Shown: positions 15,008-22,177 of the stretch, in pieces
Layout: every line of letters starts with the position of its first letter
How positions within the stretch are numbered: the first letter of the stretch is position 1
Source: JAVKFF01 sp040226215
GTDB lineage: Bacteria > Pseudomonadota > Alphaproteobacteria > DSM-16000 > Inquilinaceae
NCBI GenBank assembly: GCA_040226215.1
Contig: JAVKFF010000132.1
Span: forward strand, 1 to 22,177
Length of the DNA stretch: 22,177 nt
Direction of reading: 5' to 3'
Position numbers and translations under genes: made by a program
The notes under the pieces: model-generated
What the model was told of the DNA's origin: nothing
What the model saw: only the letters and a program-made list of their open reading frames with translations
Database searches by the model: none

Positions 15008-16192
15008 CTGGTCCGCCCAAGTTGCACCGCTCGATATTTGGGCGGGCGCTCGAAGTACCTGGAAGCCTCGATTGCGGCTGGCGATAATGACGTCCGGTTC
15101 GGCACACTAGACGAAGGGCTTTGCCTCGATTTCGTTGTGCTCGGCAATGAAGCGATTGATTGCGGCCTGCAGATCGACGACCGAGTGAAAGACGCCGTGC
15201 TTCAGGCGTCGGCGAGTGAGCTTGGCGAAGAAACCCTCCACCGCATTCAGCCATGAATTCGATGTCGGCGTGAAGTGGCAGGTCCAGCGTGGATGGCGCA
15301 CGAGACAGGCGCGAACTCTCTCGTGCTTGTGGGAGGCGTAGTTGTCGAGAATGACGTGTACGACCTTCCCGGCGGGAATGTCACGCTCAAGGGCGTTGAG
15401 GAAGCGGATGATCTCCTGGTGCCGGTGGCGCTGCATGTTCCGCCCGACGACTTCGCCGGTGAGAACATTCAACGCCGCAAACAGAGTGGTTGTCCCGTGA
15501 CGCTTAAAGTCGTGGGTCATCGTAGCGCCGCGGCCCATTTTCATCGGCAGTCCCGGTTGGGTCCGGTCGAGCGCCTGCATCTGGGACTTCTTATCGACCG
15601 AAAGCACCACGGCATGAACTGGCGGTGCAACATACAAACCAACGATGTCATACAGCTTCTCGACGAAGTCTGGGTCATTCGATGGTTTGAAGACGCGCCA
15701 GCGATGCGGAGCGAGCCCCTGCGCAGCCCATATCCGCTGGACAGTGGCGACACCGAGCCCAGCAGCCTTGGCCTTCGCCCACGCCGTCCAATGGGTCGCC
15801 TCGTGAGGCGGCGGCGCTTGTGTCAGGCGAACCACTTCGGCGGTCTTGCTAGCGGAAATCGGCGCCTTGCCTGGAGGCCGAGTCTTGTCGCACGGCAGGC
15901 CAGCGATGCCCGCCTCGGCAAATCGTTCCTGCCAGCGCCAGACAGTTGTCTTCGACTTGCCTGTGGCGGCCATGGTGGCGTGCGTACCGAGGCCATACGC
16001 ACTCAGCAGGACGATCCGTGCCCGCCAGACATGCATCTGGGCCGCGTTCCGGTTGGCGACGATTGCTGCAAGCCGTCGACGGTCTGCAGCCGAAACAGTG
16101 ATGGAAATTCCCGTGCGCGTGGCGCAGATTCGCGCAGACGGAACTAGAGGAGAATCCCAATTCGGACCCTTCCGTTTGGGTCAAACCACTAG
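15008..16192 (-). mobile_element. remnant of an IS630-family insertion sequence
   Basis: The body is the broken transposase at 15050-16120. The end at the transposase start is placed at 16192 because CTAGTGGTTTGACC begins there on the minus strand, includes a TA, and matches the sequence at 12221. The other end is uncertain: TGGTCCGCCCAAG at 15009-15021 resembles the same end with a one-base gap, and an 8-base inverted repeat (15013-15020 with 15038-15045) lies in it. IS630 elements insert at TA. The left limit given here is a guess. Confidence 0.55.
15050..16120 (-). pseudogene. IS630-family transposase, start lost and stop gained
   Basis: A DDE transposase homologue. Counted from the internal Met at 16036, the triad is Asp148 (LSVDKKSQ), Asp231 (ILDNYASHK) and Glu267 (NAVEGFF), with 35 residues between the last two, as in IS630 elements. 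Upstream of that Met the same frame still reads family-like sequence (RTGISITVSAADRRRL and RNAAQMHVWR), but the expected ATG before Arg-Thr-Gly reads ACG at 16120-16118. Downstream, KPFV is followed by TAG at 15109-15107 where relatives have Trp. The frame then continues AEPDVIIASRNRGFQVL, like the normal family C-terminus. The first acidic motif also reads DKK where relatives have DEK. Judged inactive; comparison is with remembered family sequence. Confidence 0.82.
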
Positions 16193-16202
16193 CATCCGCC
16201 GC

Positions 16203-16221
16203 GGGCTGGCAATTGCCGGCC
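16203..16221. promoter_or_regulatory. palindrome upstream of the DUF427 gene
   Basis: GGCAATTGCC (16208-16217) is a perfect 10-base palindrome. The flanking GGC (16204-16206) and GCC (16219-16221) extend the pairing across one T-G wobble. It sits about 55 bases before the DUF427 start and just outside the island. If the island is inserted DNA, this sequence was originally the terminator region of boxR or the operator of the DUF427 gene. Confidence 0.35.
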
Positions 16222-16273
16222 GCAATCGCCATCTCAGGACCCTGACCGATCAGCCGGTTGAGGGAGAGACGCG

Positions 16274-16639
16274 ATGCGACCCGTGAAGCAGCCAGGCCCC
16301 GACCACCCCATCACGGTGGCGCCCTGCCGGCACGTCGTCAGGGTGCGGATGGGCGGCCAGGTGCTCGCCGAGAGCGACCGGGCGCTGGAACTGCGCGAGG
16401 CCGGCTATCCACCGGTACTCTACCTGCCACGCCAGGACGTCGACCTGGCCGCACTCGGGCCTTCCGAACGGAAATCCTGGTGCCCCTACAAGGGCGAGGC
16501 CACCTATCACGCGCTGGACACCGGTGCCGGCACGCCCGACGATGTCGCCTGGAGCTATGACGACCCCCTGCCGGCCATGCAGGCGATCGCCGGTGCGCTC
16601 GCCTTCTATCCCGACAAGGTCACCATCGAGACTGTGTGA
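16274..16639 (+). CDS. DUF427 domain protein
   Basis: A 121-residue soluble protein of the DUF427 family, the full length of a single domain. Family marks are VRVRMGGQVLAES near 21-34, PPVLYLPRQDVD at 46-57, and SWCPYKGEATYHAL, with the conserved Cys-Pro-Tyr-Lys-Gly, near 67-80. The fold is a small beta-barrel; no reaction is established for it. The start has GGGAGAG upstream. It precedes msrB by 10 bases, so the two are probably co-transcribed, which may hint at a link to redox stress, but that is only context. Confidence 0.92.
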   Translation: MRPVKQPGPDHPITVAPCRHVVRVRMGGQVLAESDRALELREAGYPPVLYLPRQDVDLAALGPSERKSWCPYKGEATYHALDTGAGTPDDVAWSYDDPLPAMQAIAGALAFYPDKVTIETV

Positions 16640-16649
16640 GTAGGAAGCC

Positions 16650-17129
16650 ATGTCGATTTTCACCAAGTCCGACAAGAAGACCGGCCAGGGCGCCCAGCGC
16701 TACCCGGTCGAGAAGAGCGATGCCGAATGGCGCCGCGAACTCCCGCCCGAGGCATACCGGGTGCTGCGCCAGGAGGGCACCGAGCGCGCCGGCACCAGCC
16801 CCTTGAACCACGAGAAGCGCGCCGGCGCCTTCGTGTGCGCCGGCTGCGGCAACGTGGTCTTCGCCGCCGACGCCAAGTTCGACAGCGGCACCGGCTGGCC
16901 CAGCTTCTTCCAGCCGGCGAGCGACGGGGCGGTCGGCACCTCCGTCGACCGCAAGCTGTTCATGACCCGCACAGAGGTGCATTGCGCGCGTTGCGGCGGC
17001 CATCTCGGCCACGTCTTCCCGGACGGTCCGCAGCCGACGGGACTGCGCTACTGCATCAACGGCGCCGCACTGGGCTTCGAGGCGGCCGGGAATGCCGCCG
17101 CCGCGGATGGCGCCAGGGCGGAGGACTGA
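16650..17129 (+). CDS. msrB: peptide-methionine (R)-S-oxide reductase
   Basis: A 159-residue MsrB that reduces the R form of methionine sulfoxide in proteins with thioredoxin. The structural zinc site is made of Cys63-x-x-Cys66 and Cys112-x-x-Cys115. The catalytic cysteine is Cys135 in RYCING, helped by His118, His121 and Asn137. GTGWPSF (80-86) is the family signature. No signal peptide, so cytoplasmic. The Ala- and Asp-rich tail after 145 is beyond the domain and likely flexible. It follows the DUF427 gene closely. Confidence 0.97.
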   Translation: MSIFTKSDKKTGQGAQRYPVEKSDAEWRRELPPEAYRVLRQEGTERAGTSPLNHEKRAGAFVCAGCGNVVFAADAKFDSGTGWPSFFQPASDGAVGTSVDRKLFMTRTEVHCARCGGHLGHVFPDGPQPTGLRYCINGAALGFEAAGNAAAADGARAED

Positions 17130-17165
17130 GCGGGCGCCGCTGCGGGACCGGCGGGCCGACAAGCC

Positions 17166-18482
17166 ATGAACCAGGTCGACCGGATGGTGCCGGAGGACGG
17201 CGAGGCCGGTATCGCGCCGCGGCGCGCGGCGCTGGCCGTGCTGTCGGCGGTGATCGACCGGGGCGTGCCGCTGGCGCAGGCCTTCGAGCGGCACGGCCTG
17301 GCGCTGGAGCCGCGCGACCGTGCCTTCCTGCAGACTCTGGTGGCCACGACGCTCAGGCGCTACGGCCAGATCGACCGGCTGGTCAGCGGTTTCCTCACGA
17401 AGCCCCTGCCCGAGCGGTCGCAGGATGTGAGCCACCTGCTGCGTCTCGGCATCGCCCAGCTGTTGTTCCTGGGCGTGCCGCCGCACGCCGCCGTGGCGAC
17501 CTCGGTGACGCTGGCCAAGCGCATCGCGCGGGGCCGCTTCTCGGGCCTGGTCAACGCCGTGCTGCGTCGCGTCACGCGCGAAGGACCGGACCGCATCGCC
17601 CGCCAGGACGCCGCGCGCCTCAACACGCCCGACTGGCTGTGGCGGCGCTGGGCCTCGACCTATGGCGAGGCCAAGGCGCGCGCCATCGCCGAGGTCAACA
17701 TGCTCGAGCCCAGCCTCGACATCAGTGTCCGGAGCGACGCCGCGCTGTGGGCCGAGCGGCTGGAAGGCCGCCTGCTGCCCACGGGCACGATCCGGCGGGC
17801 GAACGCGCCGGTGACCGGCCTGCCGGGATTCGCCGAGGGGGCCTGGTGGGTGCAGGATGCCGGCGCCGCCCTGCCGGCCCGGCTGCTCGGTGACGTGGCG
17901 AGCCTGCAGGTCCTCGACATGTGCGCCGCGCCCGGCGGCAAGACCATGCAACTGGCCGCCGCCGGCGCCTTCGTCACCGCCGTGGACATGAGCGCCGAGC
18001 GCCTCGACCGGGTGGCGCAGAACCTGGCCCGGGTGCAGCTCTCCGCCAGCCTGGTGGTGGCGGACGCCTCGCGCTACGCGCCGGGTCATCCCTTCGACGC
18101 GGTGCTGCTCGACGCGCCCTGCTCGGCCACCGGCACGGTGCGCCGCCATCCTGACCTGCCCTGGACGAAGAGCCCGGCCGACATCGCCCAACAGGTGCCG
18201 CGCCAGGCCGCGCTCCTGGAAAGTGCGGCCAGCCTCCTGCGCCCCGGCGGCCTGCTGGTCTGGAGCACCTGCTCCCTCGAGCCCGAGGAGGGCGAGGCGC
18301 AGATCGCCCGCTTCCTGGCCGCCCGCCCGGCCTTCGCCCGGGTGCCGGTGGAACCGTTGGAGATCGGCGGCCTCGCCGACAGTATAACGCCGGCGGGCGA
18401 GGTCCGGACCCTGCCGTGCCACGCCGCGGCGTGGGGGGGCATCGACGGCTTCCACATCGCCCGGCTGCGCCGCCTCGCCTGA
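17166..18482 (+). CDS. rsmB: 16S rRNA (cytosine-C5) methyltransferase RsmB
   Basis: A 438-residue SAM-dependent rRNA methyltransferase. The N-terminal NusB-like RNA-binding domain (about 15-140) is followed by the NOL1/NOP2/Sun catalytic domain. The SAM-binding motif is DMCAAPGGKT (251-260). The catalytic pair is Cys319 in DAPCS and Cys369 in WSTCS, which in this family act in release and attack on the target C5. The product modifies 16S rRNA, by homology at C967. The length fits RsmB. The start lacks a strong ribosome site. It begins 36 bases after msrB and is followed by rpe, a common alphaproteobacterial neighbourhood. Confidence 0.94.
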   Translation: MNQVDRMVPEDGEAGIAPRRAALAVLSAVIDRGVPLAQAFERHGLALEPRDRAFLQTLVATTLRRYGQIDRLVSGFLTKPLPERSQDVSHLLRLGIAQLLFLGVPPHAAVATSVTLAKRIARGRFSGLVNAVLRRVTREGPDRIARQDAARLNTPDWLWRRWASTYGEAKARAIAEVNMLEPSLDISVRSDAALWAERLEGRLLPTGTIRRANAPVTGLPGFAEGAWWVQDAGAALPARLLGDVASLQVLDMCAAPGGKTMQLAAAGAFVTAVDMSAERLDRVAQNLARVQLSASLVVADASRYAPGHPFDAVLLDAPCSATGTVRRHPDLPWTKSPADIAQQVPRQAALLESAASLLRPGGLLVWSTCSLEPEEGEAQIARFLAARPAFARVPVEPLEIGGLADSITPAGEVRTLPCHAAAWGGIDGFHIARLRRLA

Positions 18483-18536
18483 GCACGCCGCGCCGGCTGG
18501 ACCTGGCCACCGCCTTGGCTTACAGATCGGTGCGCC

Positions 18537-19196
18537 ATGCAGCAGCAGACCCGAATCGCCCCCTCGATCCTGTCGGCCGATTTCGCTCGCCTGGGCGAGG
18601 AGGTGGCGGCGATCGACGCGGCCGGCGCCGACTATATCCATGTCGACGTCATGGACGGGCATTTCGTACCGAACCTGACCATCGGGCCGGCCGTGGTGAA
18701 GGCGATCCGGCCAGTCACGGCCAAGCCCTTCGACGTGCACCTGATGATCGCCCCGGTCGACCCGTTCGTGGAGGCTTTCGCCCAGGCCGGCGCCGACATC
18801 ATCACCTTCCATCCGGAAGCCGGGCCGCATCCGCACCGCACCGTGCAGCTGATCCGCTCGCTGGGCTGCCGGGCCGGGCTGTCGCTGAACCCGGCGACGC
18901 CGACCGGCGCGGTGGAGGAGCTGCTCGGCGACCTCGACCTGGTGCTGGTGATGAGCGTCAATCCGGGCTTCGGCGGCCAGGCCTTCATCGACAGCCAGCT
19001 CGACAAGATCCGCCGGCTGCGCGCGCTGATCGATGCTTCGGGCCGGAAGATCGACCTTGAGGTCGATGGGGGCATCAACGCCGAGACCGCGGCGCGGGCG
19101 GTCGCCGCCGGTGCCGACGTCCTCGTCGCGGGCACCGCCACCTTCGCCGGCGGGCCGGGCGCCTATGCCGGCAATATCGCCCGTCTGCGCGGGTGA
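18537..19196 (+). CDS. rpe: ribulose-phosphate 3-epimerase
   Basis: A 219-residue TIM-barrel enzyme that interconverts ribulose 5-phosphate and xylulose 5-phosphate in the pentose-phosphate and Calvin pathways. The opening IAPSILSADFARLG is diagnostic. Metal and catalytic residues are His35 and Asp37 (IHVDVMDGHFVPN), His68 (DVHLM) and Asp177 (VDGGI). The phosphate-binding segment NPGFGGQAF is at 142-150. The start codon has no strong ribosome site, and the 54-base gap after rsmB shows no clear promoter. The next gene begins 9 bases after the stop. Confidence 0.97.
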   Translation: MQQQTRIAPSILSADFARLGEEVAAIDAAGADYIHVDVMDGHFVPNLTIGPAVVKAIRPVTAKPFDVHLMIAPVDPFVEAFAQAGADIITFHPEAGPHPHRTVQLIRSLGCRAGLSLNPATPTGAVEELLGDLDLVLVMSVNPGFGGQAFIDSQLDKIRRLRALIDASGRKIDLEVDGGINAETAARAVAAGADVLVAGTATFAGGPGAYAGNIARLRG

Positions 19197-19205
19197 GCGG
19201 CGGCG

Positions 19206-20867
19206 ATGGCGGCGCGGCGTTTCGCCCAGAAACTGAAATCCTTCGCCTTTGGCAGCCGCCTCTACGGCCTTACCCTGCGCGTCGGCGGCCACGCGCCGCG
19301 CGACCTGGCCCTGGTGCCGCCGGACCCCTGGCCCGGCTCGGCGGAGGCCGGCCAGCGGCTGATCGACGGCGTCTTCCACTTCGCCAGCGAGACGCGCGAG
19401 GTCGAGGCCCCGCCGTGGTACGACCCGGAGGCGAGCGAGGCCTTCCTCGTCCAGCTGCACGGCTTCGACTGGCTGCGCGACCTGCGCGCGGTGGGCGGCG
19501 ACACCGCGCGCCGCATCGCCCGCGACTTCGCCTGCGACTGGATCCGCGAGCACGACCGCTGGGACCCGCTGGCCTGGCGGCCCGACGTGCTGGGCGCCCG
19601 GGTCGCCAACTGGCTGGCGCTGCACGACTTCTTCTGCGCCAGCGCCGATGACGCCCAGCAACGGCTGATCTACGGCTCGCTGGCCCGCCAGGTCACGCAT
19701 CTGGCCCGCTCGGTGCCGGGCCAGCTCGCCGGCCACCGGCTGATCGTGGCGCTGAAGGGCCTGCTGTTCGGCACGCTGTCGCTGGAGCTGAAGGAGAAGA
19801 TCCTCCTCGCCTCGCTCGACGCGCTGGTGGCGGCGCTGCCCGAGCAGATCCTGCCCGATGGCGGCCATGTCGAGCGCAATCCCTCGCTCCTGCTCGCCGT
19901 GCTGCGGCACCTGGTGGACGTGCGGGCGGCCCTGCGGGCCTTCCGCATCGCCGTGCCCGACGAAATCCAGCAGGCGATCGACCGCATGGCGCCGGCCTTG
20001 CGTTTCTTCCGCCACGGCGACGGCGGGCTGGCGCTGTTCAATGGCGGCTTCGAGGAGGAGCCGGTGCTGATCGACACCGTGCTGGCCCAGGCCGACGCCA
20101 AGGGAAGGCCGGTCAAGAGCGCGGTGCAGAGCGGTTACGAACGGGTGCTTCAGAACCGCACGCTGCTGCTGATGGATGTCGGCGGGCCGCCGCCGGCCGG
20201 CGTGGACCTGTCGGCGCATGCCGGCCTCCTGGCCTTCGAGCTCTCGGTCGGCCGCGAGCGGCTGATCGTGAATTGCGGCGCCTGGCCAGGCGGCGGCGGG
20301 GAGGCCGGCTATTCCTGGCACCAGGCGCTTCGCGCGACGGCCGCCCACACCACGGTGACCGTCGGCGACACCAACGCGCTGGCCCTGGTTCCGGAGGGCG
20401 GCGTGAAACGGCGTGGCCAGACCCTGCGCAATCTGATCGAGCACGGCCGGAACGAGGGCGAGGGCACGGTGCTGCTGGAGGCCCGGCACGAGGGCTATCA
20501 CCACGAGTTCAACATCGCCCACCGCCGGCGCATCTTCGTCGGCGGCCAGGGCCAGGACATCCGCGGCGAGGACGCGCTCGAGCCCGGGCGCGGGCGCCAC
20601 CGCGGCGGCTTCCGCTGGCATGTCCGCTTCCACCTGCATCCCTCGGTCCAGGTGGCGATGACGCAGAGCGGCGACACCGCCATCCTGCGAACGCCCTCGG
20701 GCGTGGGCTGGCGCTTCCGCGTCTCCGGCGGCGACCTGTCGCTGGAGGACAGCATCTATTTCGGCGGCGGCGAGCCGCGTGCCTCCCACCAGCTGGTGGT
20801 CGCCGGCTCCACCCTGCCGGAGGGAACGCTGGTCAAATGGGCCCTGAGACGCGAGAAACGGGACTGA
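19206..20867 (+). CDS. heparinase II/III family protein
   Basis: A 553-residue protein of the heparinase II/III-like family, in which an alpha-helical toroid (about 50-300) is followed by a beta-sandwich domain (about 330-545). Family-like stretches are GDTARRIARDFACDWI, LPDGGHVERNPSLLLAVLRHLVD in the first part, and AGLLAFELSVGRERLIVNCG with HTTVTVGDTNAL in the second. No signal peptide is apparent, so either it is cytoplasmic or it leaves by another route. Alphaproteobacterial members commonly sit in the rsmB, rpe, purH region, and their true substrate is unclear; polysaccharide cleavage is inferred from the family. It lies 9 bases after rpe. Confidence 0.9.
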   Translation: MAARRFAQKLKSFAFGSRLYGLTLRVGGHAPRDLALVPPDPWPGSAEAGQRLIDGVFHFASETREVEAPPWYDPEASEAFLVQLHGFDWLRDLRAVGGDTARRIARDFACDWIREHDRWDPLAWRPDVLGARVANWLALHDFFCASADDAQQRLIYGSLARQVTHLARSVPGQLAGHRLIVALKGLLFGTLSLELKEKILLASLDALVAALPEQILPDGGHVERNPSLLLAVLRHLVDVRAALRAFRIAVPDEIQQAIDRMAPALRFFRHGDGGLALFNGGFEEEPVLIDTVLAQADAKGRPVKSAVQSGYERVLQNRTLLLMDVGGPPPAGVDLSAHAGLLAFELSVGRERLIVNCGAWPGGGGEAGYSWHQALRATAAHTTVTVGDTNALALVPEGGVKRRGQTLRNLIEHGRNEGEGTVLLEARHEGYHHEFNIAHRRRIFVGGQGQDIRGEDALEPGRGRHRGGFRWHVRFHLHPSVQVAMTQSGDTAILRTPSGVGWRFRVSGGDLSLEDSIYFGGGEPRASHQLVVAGSTLPEGTLVKWALRREKRD

Positions 20868-20905
20868 CTTCGTTAGCGGTTCCCGGGCGCGCGTGAGATT
20901 GGACT

Positions 20906-20918
20906 CGGTCCGGGACCG
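20906..20918. promoter_or_regulatory. palindrome after the heparinase-family gene
   Basis: CGGTCC-G-GGACCG is a perfect 6-base inverted repeat around one G, 39 bases after the preceding stop. The tight centre favours a protein-binding site over a hairpin. The gap 20868-20985 otherwise has an AT-richer patch (20920-20970) that may hold the promoter of the next gene, but no clear hexamer pair was found. Confidence 0.3.
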
Positions 20919-20985
20919 TGGAAAGAACATTATGTTTCCGCGCCGGTCGGCGACATATTCGAATTTCGACTGCGAGGTTTCGGGA

Positions 20986-21987
20986 GTGGTGAGCTTGTCG
21001 GCCGGTTCCCCCGGAAGGCTGTGCGGCATCCTGGCGCTGGTGATTACCCTCGCCACGGCGTCGACGGCGACGTCGCAGATGCCCTCGGGCGGCTTCGTGT
21101 CGACCGACGACATTGCCGGCTTCCAGGCAGGCGCCAACCTGCCGGTGCTGTTGTCCGCCCGGGTCGACGGCGACAGCCTGGAAATCGGCAACCTGATCAT
21201 GCGCCACGCGGCCCCGGCATCGGCGCTCGACGCGCTCCACGCAATGGGTGCCGAGCAGATGTGGACCTATCAGGCGGAGATCGGCGGCGTTCCGGTCGCG
21301 GACCTCGCCGAGCGATTTCTCTCCGCCGTCATCTCCGCCAAGGGCCCGCTGACGGTCCGGGCGGTCGGGCGGCTCGAGCTTGAAGGCGGCGCCTTTGCCG
21401 TGCGTCAACCCAGCATCGAGCTTCCCGTCGAGGGCTTCATCTTTTTCGGCCAGCCGGGAGAGCGCCCTGGTGACCTTGACAGGCACGCCTGGCTGTTCGA
21501 TGGCGGCCAGATCTTCGTGGCCCTCGATGGTGGTGACCTGCGCCTGTGGGATGGCGCGGATGACGTCGTCCTGGCCGCCGGCGATCTGGCGCAGTTCGCC
21601 TGGGGACAGCGACTTTTCCAGGCGCACCGGACGAGCGTGGTCATGTCCTGGGACGACCTGATGCCGATCGCCGGACAGCTTGCCGAGGGGCGCTTCGACG
21701 CCGTTCACGCCTGCCCGGTGGCGGCATCCTACCGGGAGGCGGTGATCGCCGCGCAGGCCCGCCAGGAGGCAGCCGCCATGGCGATCGGCATCCCACCCGG
21801 CGCACGGATCACCTGGGCCCAACTCCTCGAGGCAAACGCGCTGGACGTCGATCCGGAGCATCCATGGCTCGCCGCCTCGGCGCTGCAGGAATCGATCGAC
21901 CTGGCACTGGCCGAATGGGAGACGGACGCGGGCGGCGCGCCCATGGTCATCGGGGACATGTTCGATCCCTGTCGCTTCGCCGGCTGA
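20986..21987 (+). CDS. exported protein of unknown function
   Basis: I do not recognise this family. From the chosen GTG at 20986 it has 333 residues. This start places a good Sec signal peptide at the N-terminus (LCGILALVITLATASTATS, cleavage near residue 30) and has GAGG 8 bases upstream. Other in-frame starts are GTG 20989, ATG 20932 and GTG 20893; the earlier two would add an odd polar extension before the signal. The mature protein is acidic and beta-rich looking, with a repeat-like stretch of DGGQIFVALDGGDLRLWDGADD. Two cysteines late in the chain (HACPV and DPCRF) could form a disulfide. It is followed after 49 bases by another exported protein, so both may work in the cell envelope. 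Confidence 0.72.
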   Translation: MVSLSAGSPGRLCGILALVITLATASTATSQMPSGGFVSTDDIAGFQAGANLPVLLSARVDGDSLEIGNLIMRHAAPASALDALHAMGAEQMWTYQAEIGGVPVADLAERFLSAVISAKGPLTVRAVGRLELEGGAFAVRQPSIELPVEGFIFFGQPGERPGDLDRHAWLFDGGQIFVALDGGDLRLWDGADDVVLAAGDLAQFAWGQRLFQAHRTSVVMSWDDLMPIAGQLAEGRFDAVHACPVAASYREAVIAAQARQEAAAMAIGIPPGARITWAQLLEANALDVDPEHPWLAASALQESIDLALAEWETDAGGAPMVIGDMFDPCRFAG

Positions 21988-22036
21988 CAAGGACGCGCGA
22001 GGGGCACCGCAAGGGAGAATGTCGAAGGAGGTTCGC

Positions 22037-22177
22037 ATGCGCGCTGGCGGACGGGGGATCGCCCTGTTGTTGTTCTGCCTTGCGGCACTGTCCGGGCTCG
22101 CCCGGGCGCAGGCGCCGATGGGCGAGCTTCGTCTCTTCGATCAGACGGGCTGCCAGGGCGAATACCGCACCCTCATC
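22037..22177 (+). CDS. exported protein, beta/gamma-crystallin-like start, cut by right edge
   Basis: Only the first 47 codons are in the window. A clear Sec signal peptide (1-24: basic start, LLLFCLAALSGLARA, cleavage before Gln25) is followed by LRLFDQTGCQGEYRTLI. That pattern of an aromatic residue, a short loop, then x-x-G before a strand resembles the Greek-key repeat of beta/gamma-crystallins and the I36 peptidase-inhibitor family. The ribosome site AAGGAGGT (22025-22032) is an 8-base perfect match to the 16S anti-Shine-Dalgarno, 4 bases before the ATG. The assignment of fold is tentative because most of the protein is outside. Confidence 0.7.
   Translation, partial: MRAGGRGIALLLFCLAALSGLARAQAPMGELRLFDQTGCQGEYRTLI

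Noticed and set aside
16620..21200. A 1526-codon open frame on the minus strand
   Set aside because: It runs antisense to msrB, rsmB, rpe and the heparinase-family gene, all of which show clear family motifs. Its translation is low-complexity, rich in Arg, Gly, Ala and Gln, as expected from a high-GC shadow frame.

Overview
The window looks like chromosomal DNA of a high-GC alphaproteobacterium. One 60-base line counted in the heparinase-family gene (19501-19560) is 73% G+C. The alphaproteobacterial call is an inference. It rests on the rsmB, rpe and heparinase II/III-type gene order, on a BoxR-type regulator (helix-turn-helix plus shikimate-kinase-like domain), and on the overall base and codon use. 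No rRNA, tRNA or CRISPR array was found.

Region 1 (1-12224) is an aerobic benzoyl-CoA (box) catabolic cluster. On the minus strand, reading from right to left, are a flavodoxin, boxD (3,4-dehydroadipyl-CoA semialdehyde dehydrogenase), a DUF4863 cupin-like protein, benzoate-CoA ligase (bclA), a periplasmic aromatic-acid binding protein, and the Liv-type ABC transporter parts livH, livM, livG and livF. These are followed by an alpha/beta hydrolase and an MBL-fold hydrolase cut by the window edge. Divergent from this block is boxR, the benzoyl-CoA-responsive regulator. The 298-base divergent region carries AT-rich TGCA-containing operator-like DNA. The logic is uptake of benzoate, CoA activation, and oxidation of the late semialdehyde, controlled by BoxR. 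The ring-epoxidising and ring-cleaving genes boxA, boxB and boxC are not in the window.

Region 2 (about 12221-16192) reads as an inserted island. One counted line (14101-14160) is 57% G+C. It contains a LysR regulator divergent from three consecutive small exported proteins (two SnoaL/NTF2-like, one DUF5519 luciferase-fold), then a decayed IS630-family transposase. The two outer boundaries carry similar sequences in inverted orientation (15 of 20 bases identical), and the left one overlaps the boxR stop codon.

Region 3 (16193-20867) returns to GC-rich housekeeping genes on the plus strand: a DUF427 protein, msrB, rsmB, rpe and a heparinase II/III-family protein.

Region 4 (20868-22177) holds two exported proteins of unknown function. 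The second is cut by the right edge and begins like a beta/gamma-crystallin or I36-type domain.
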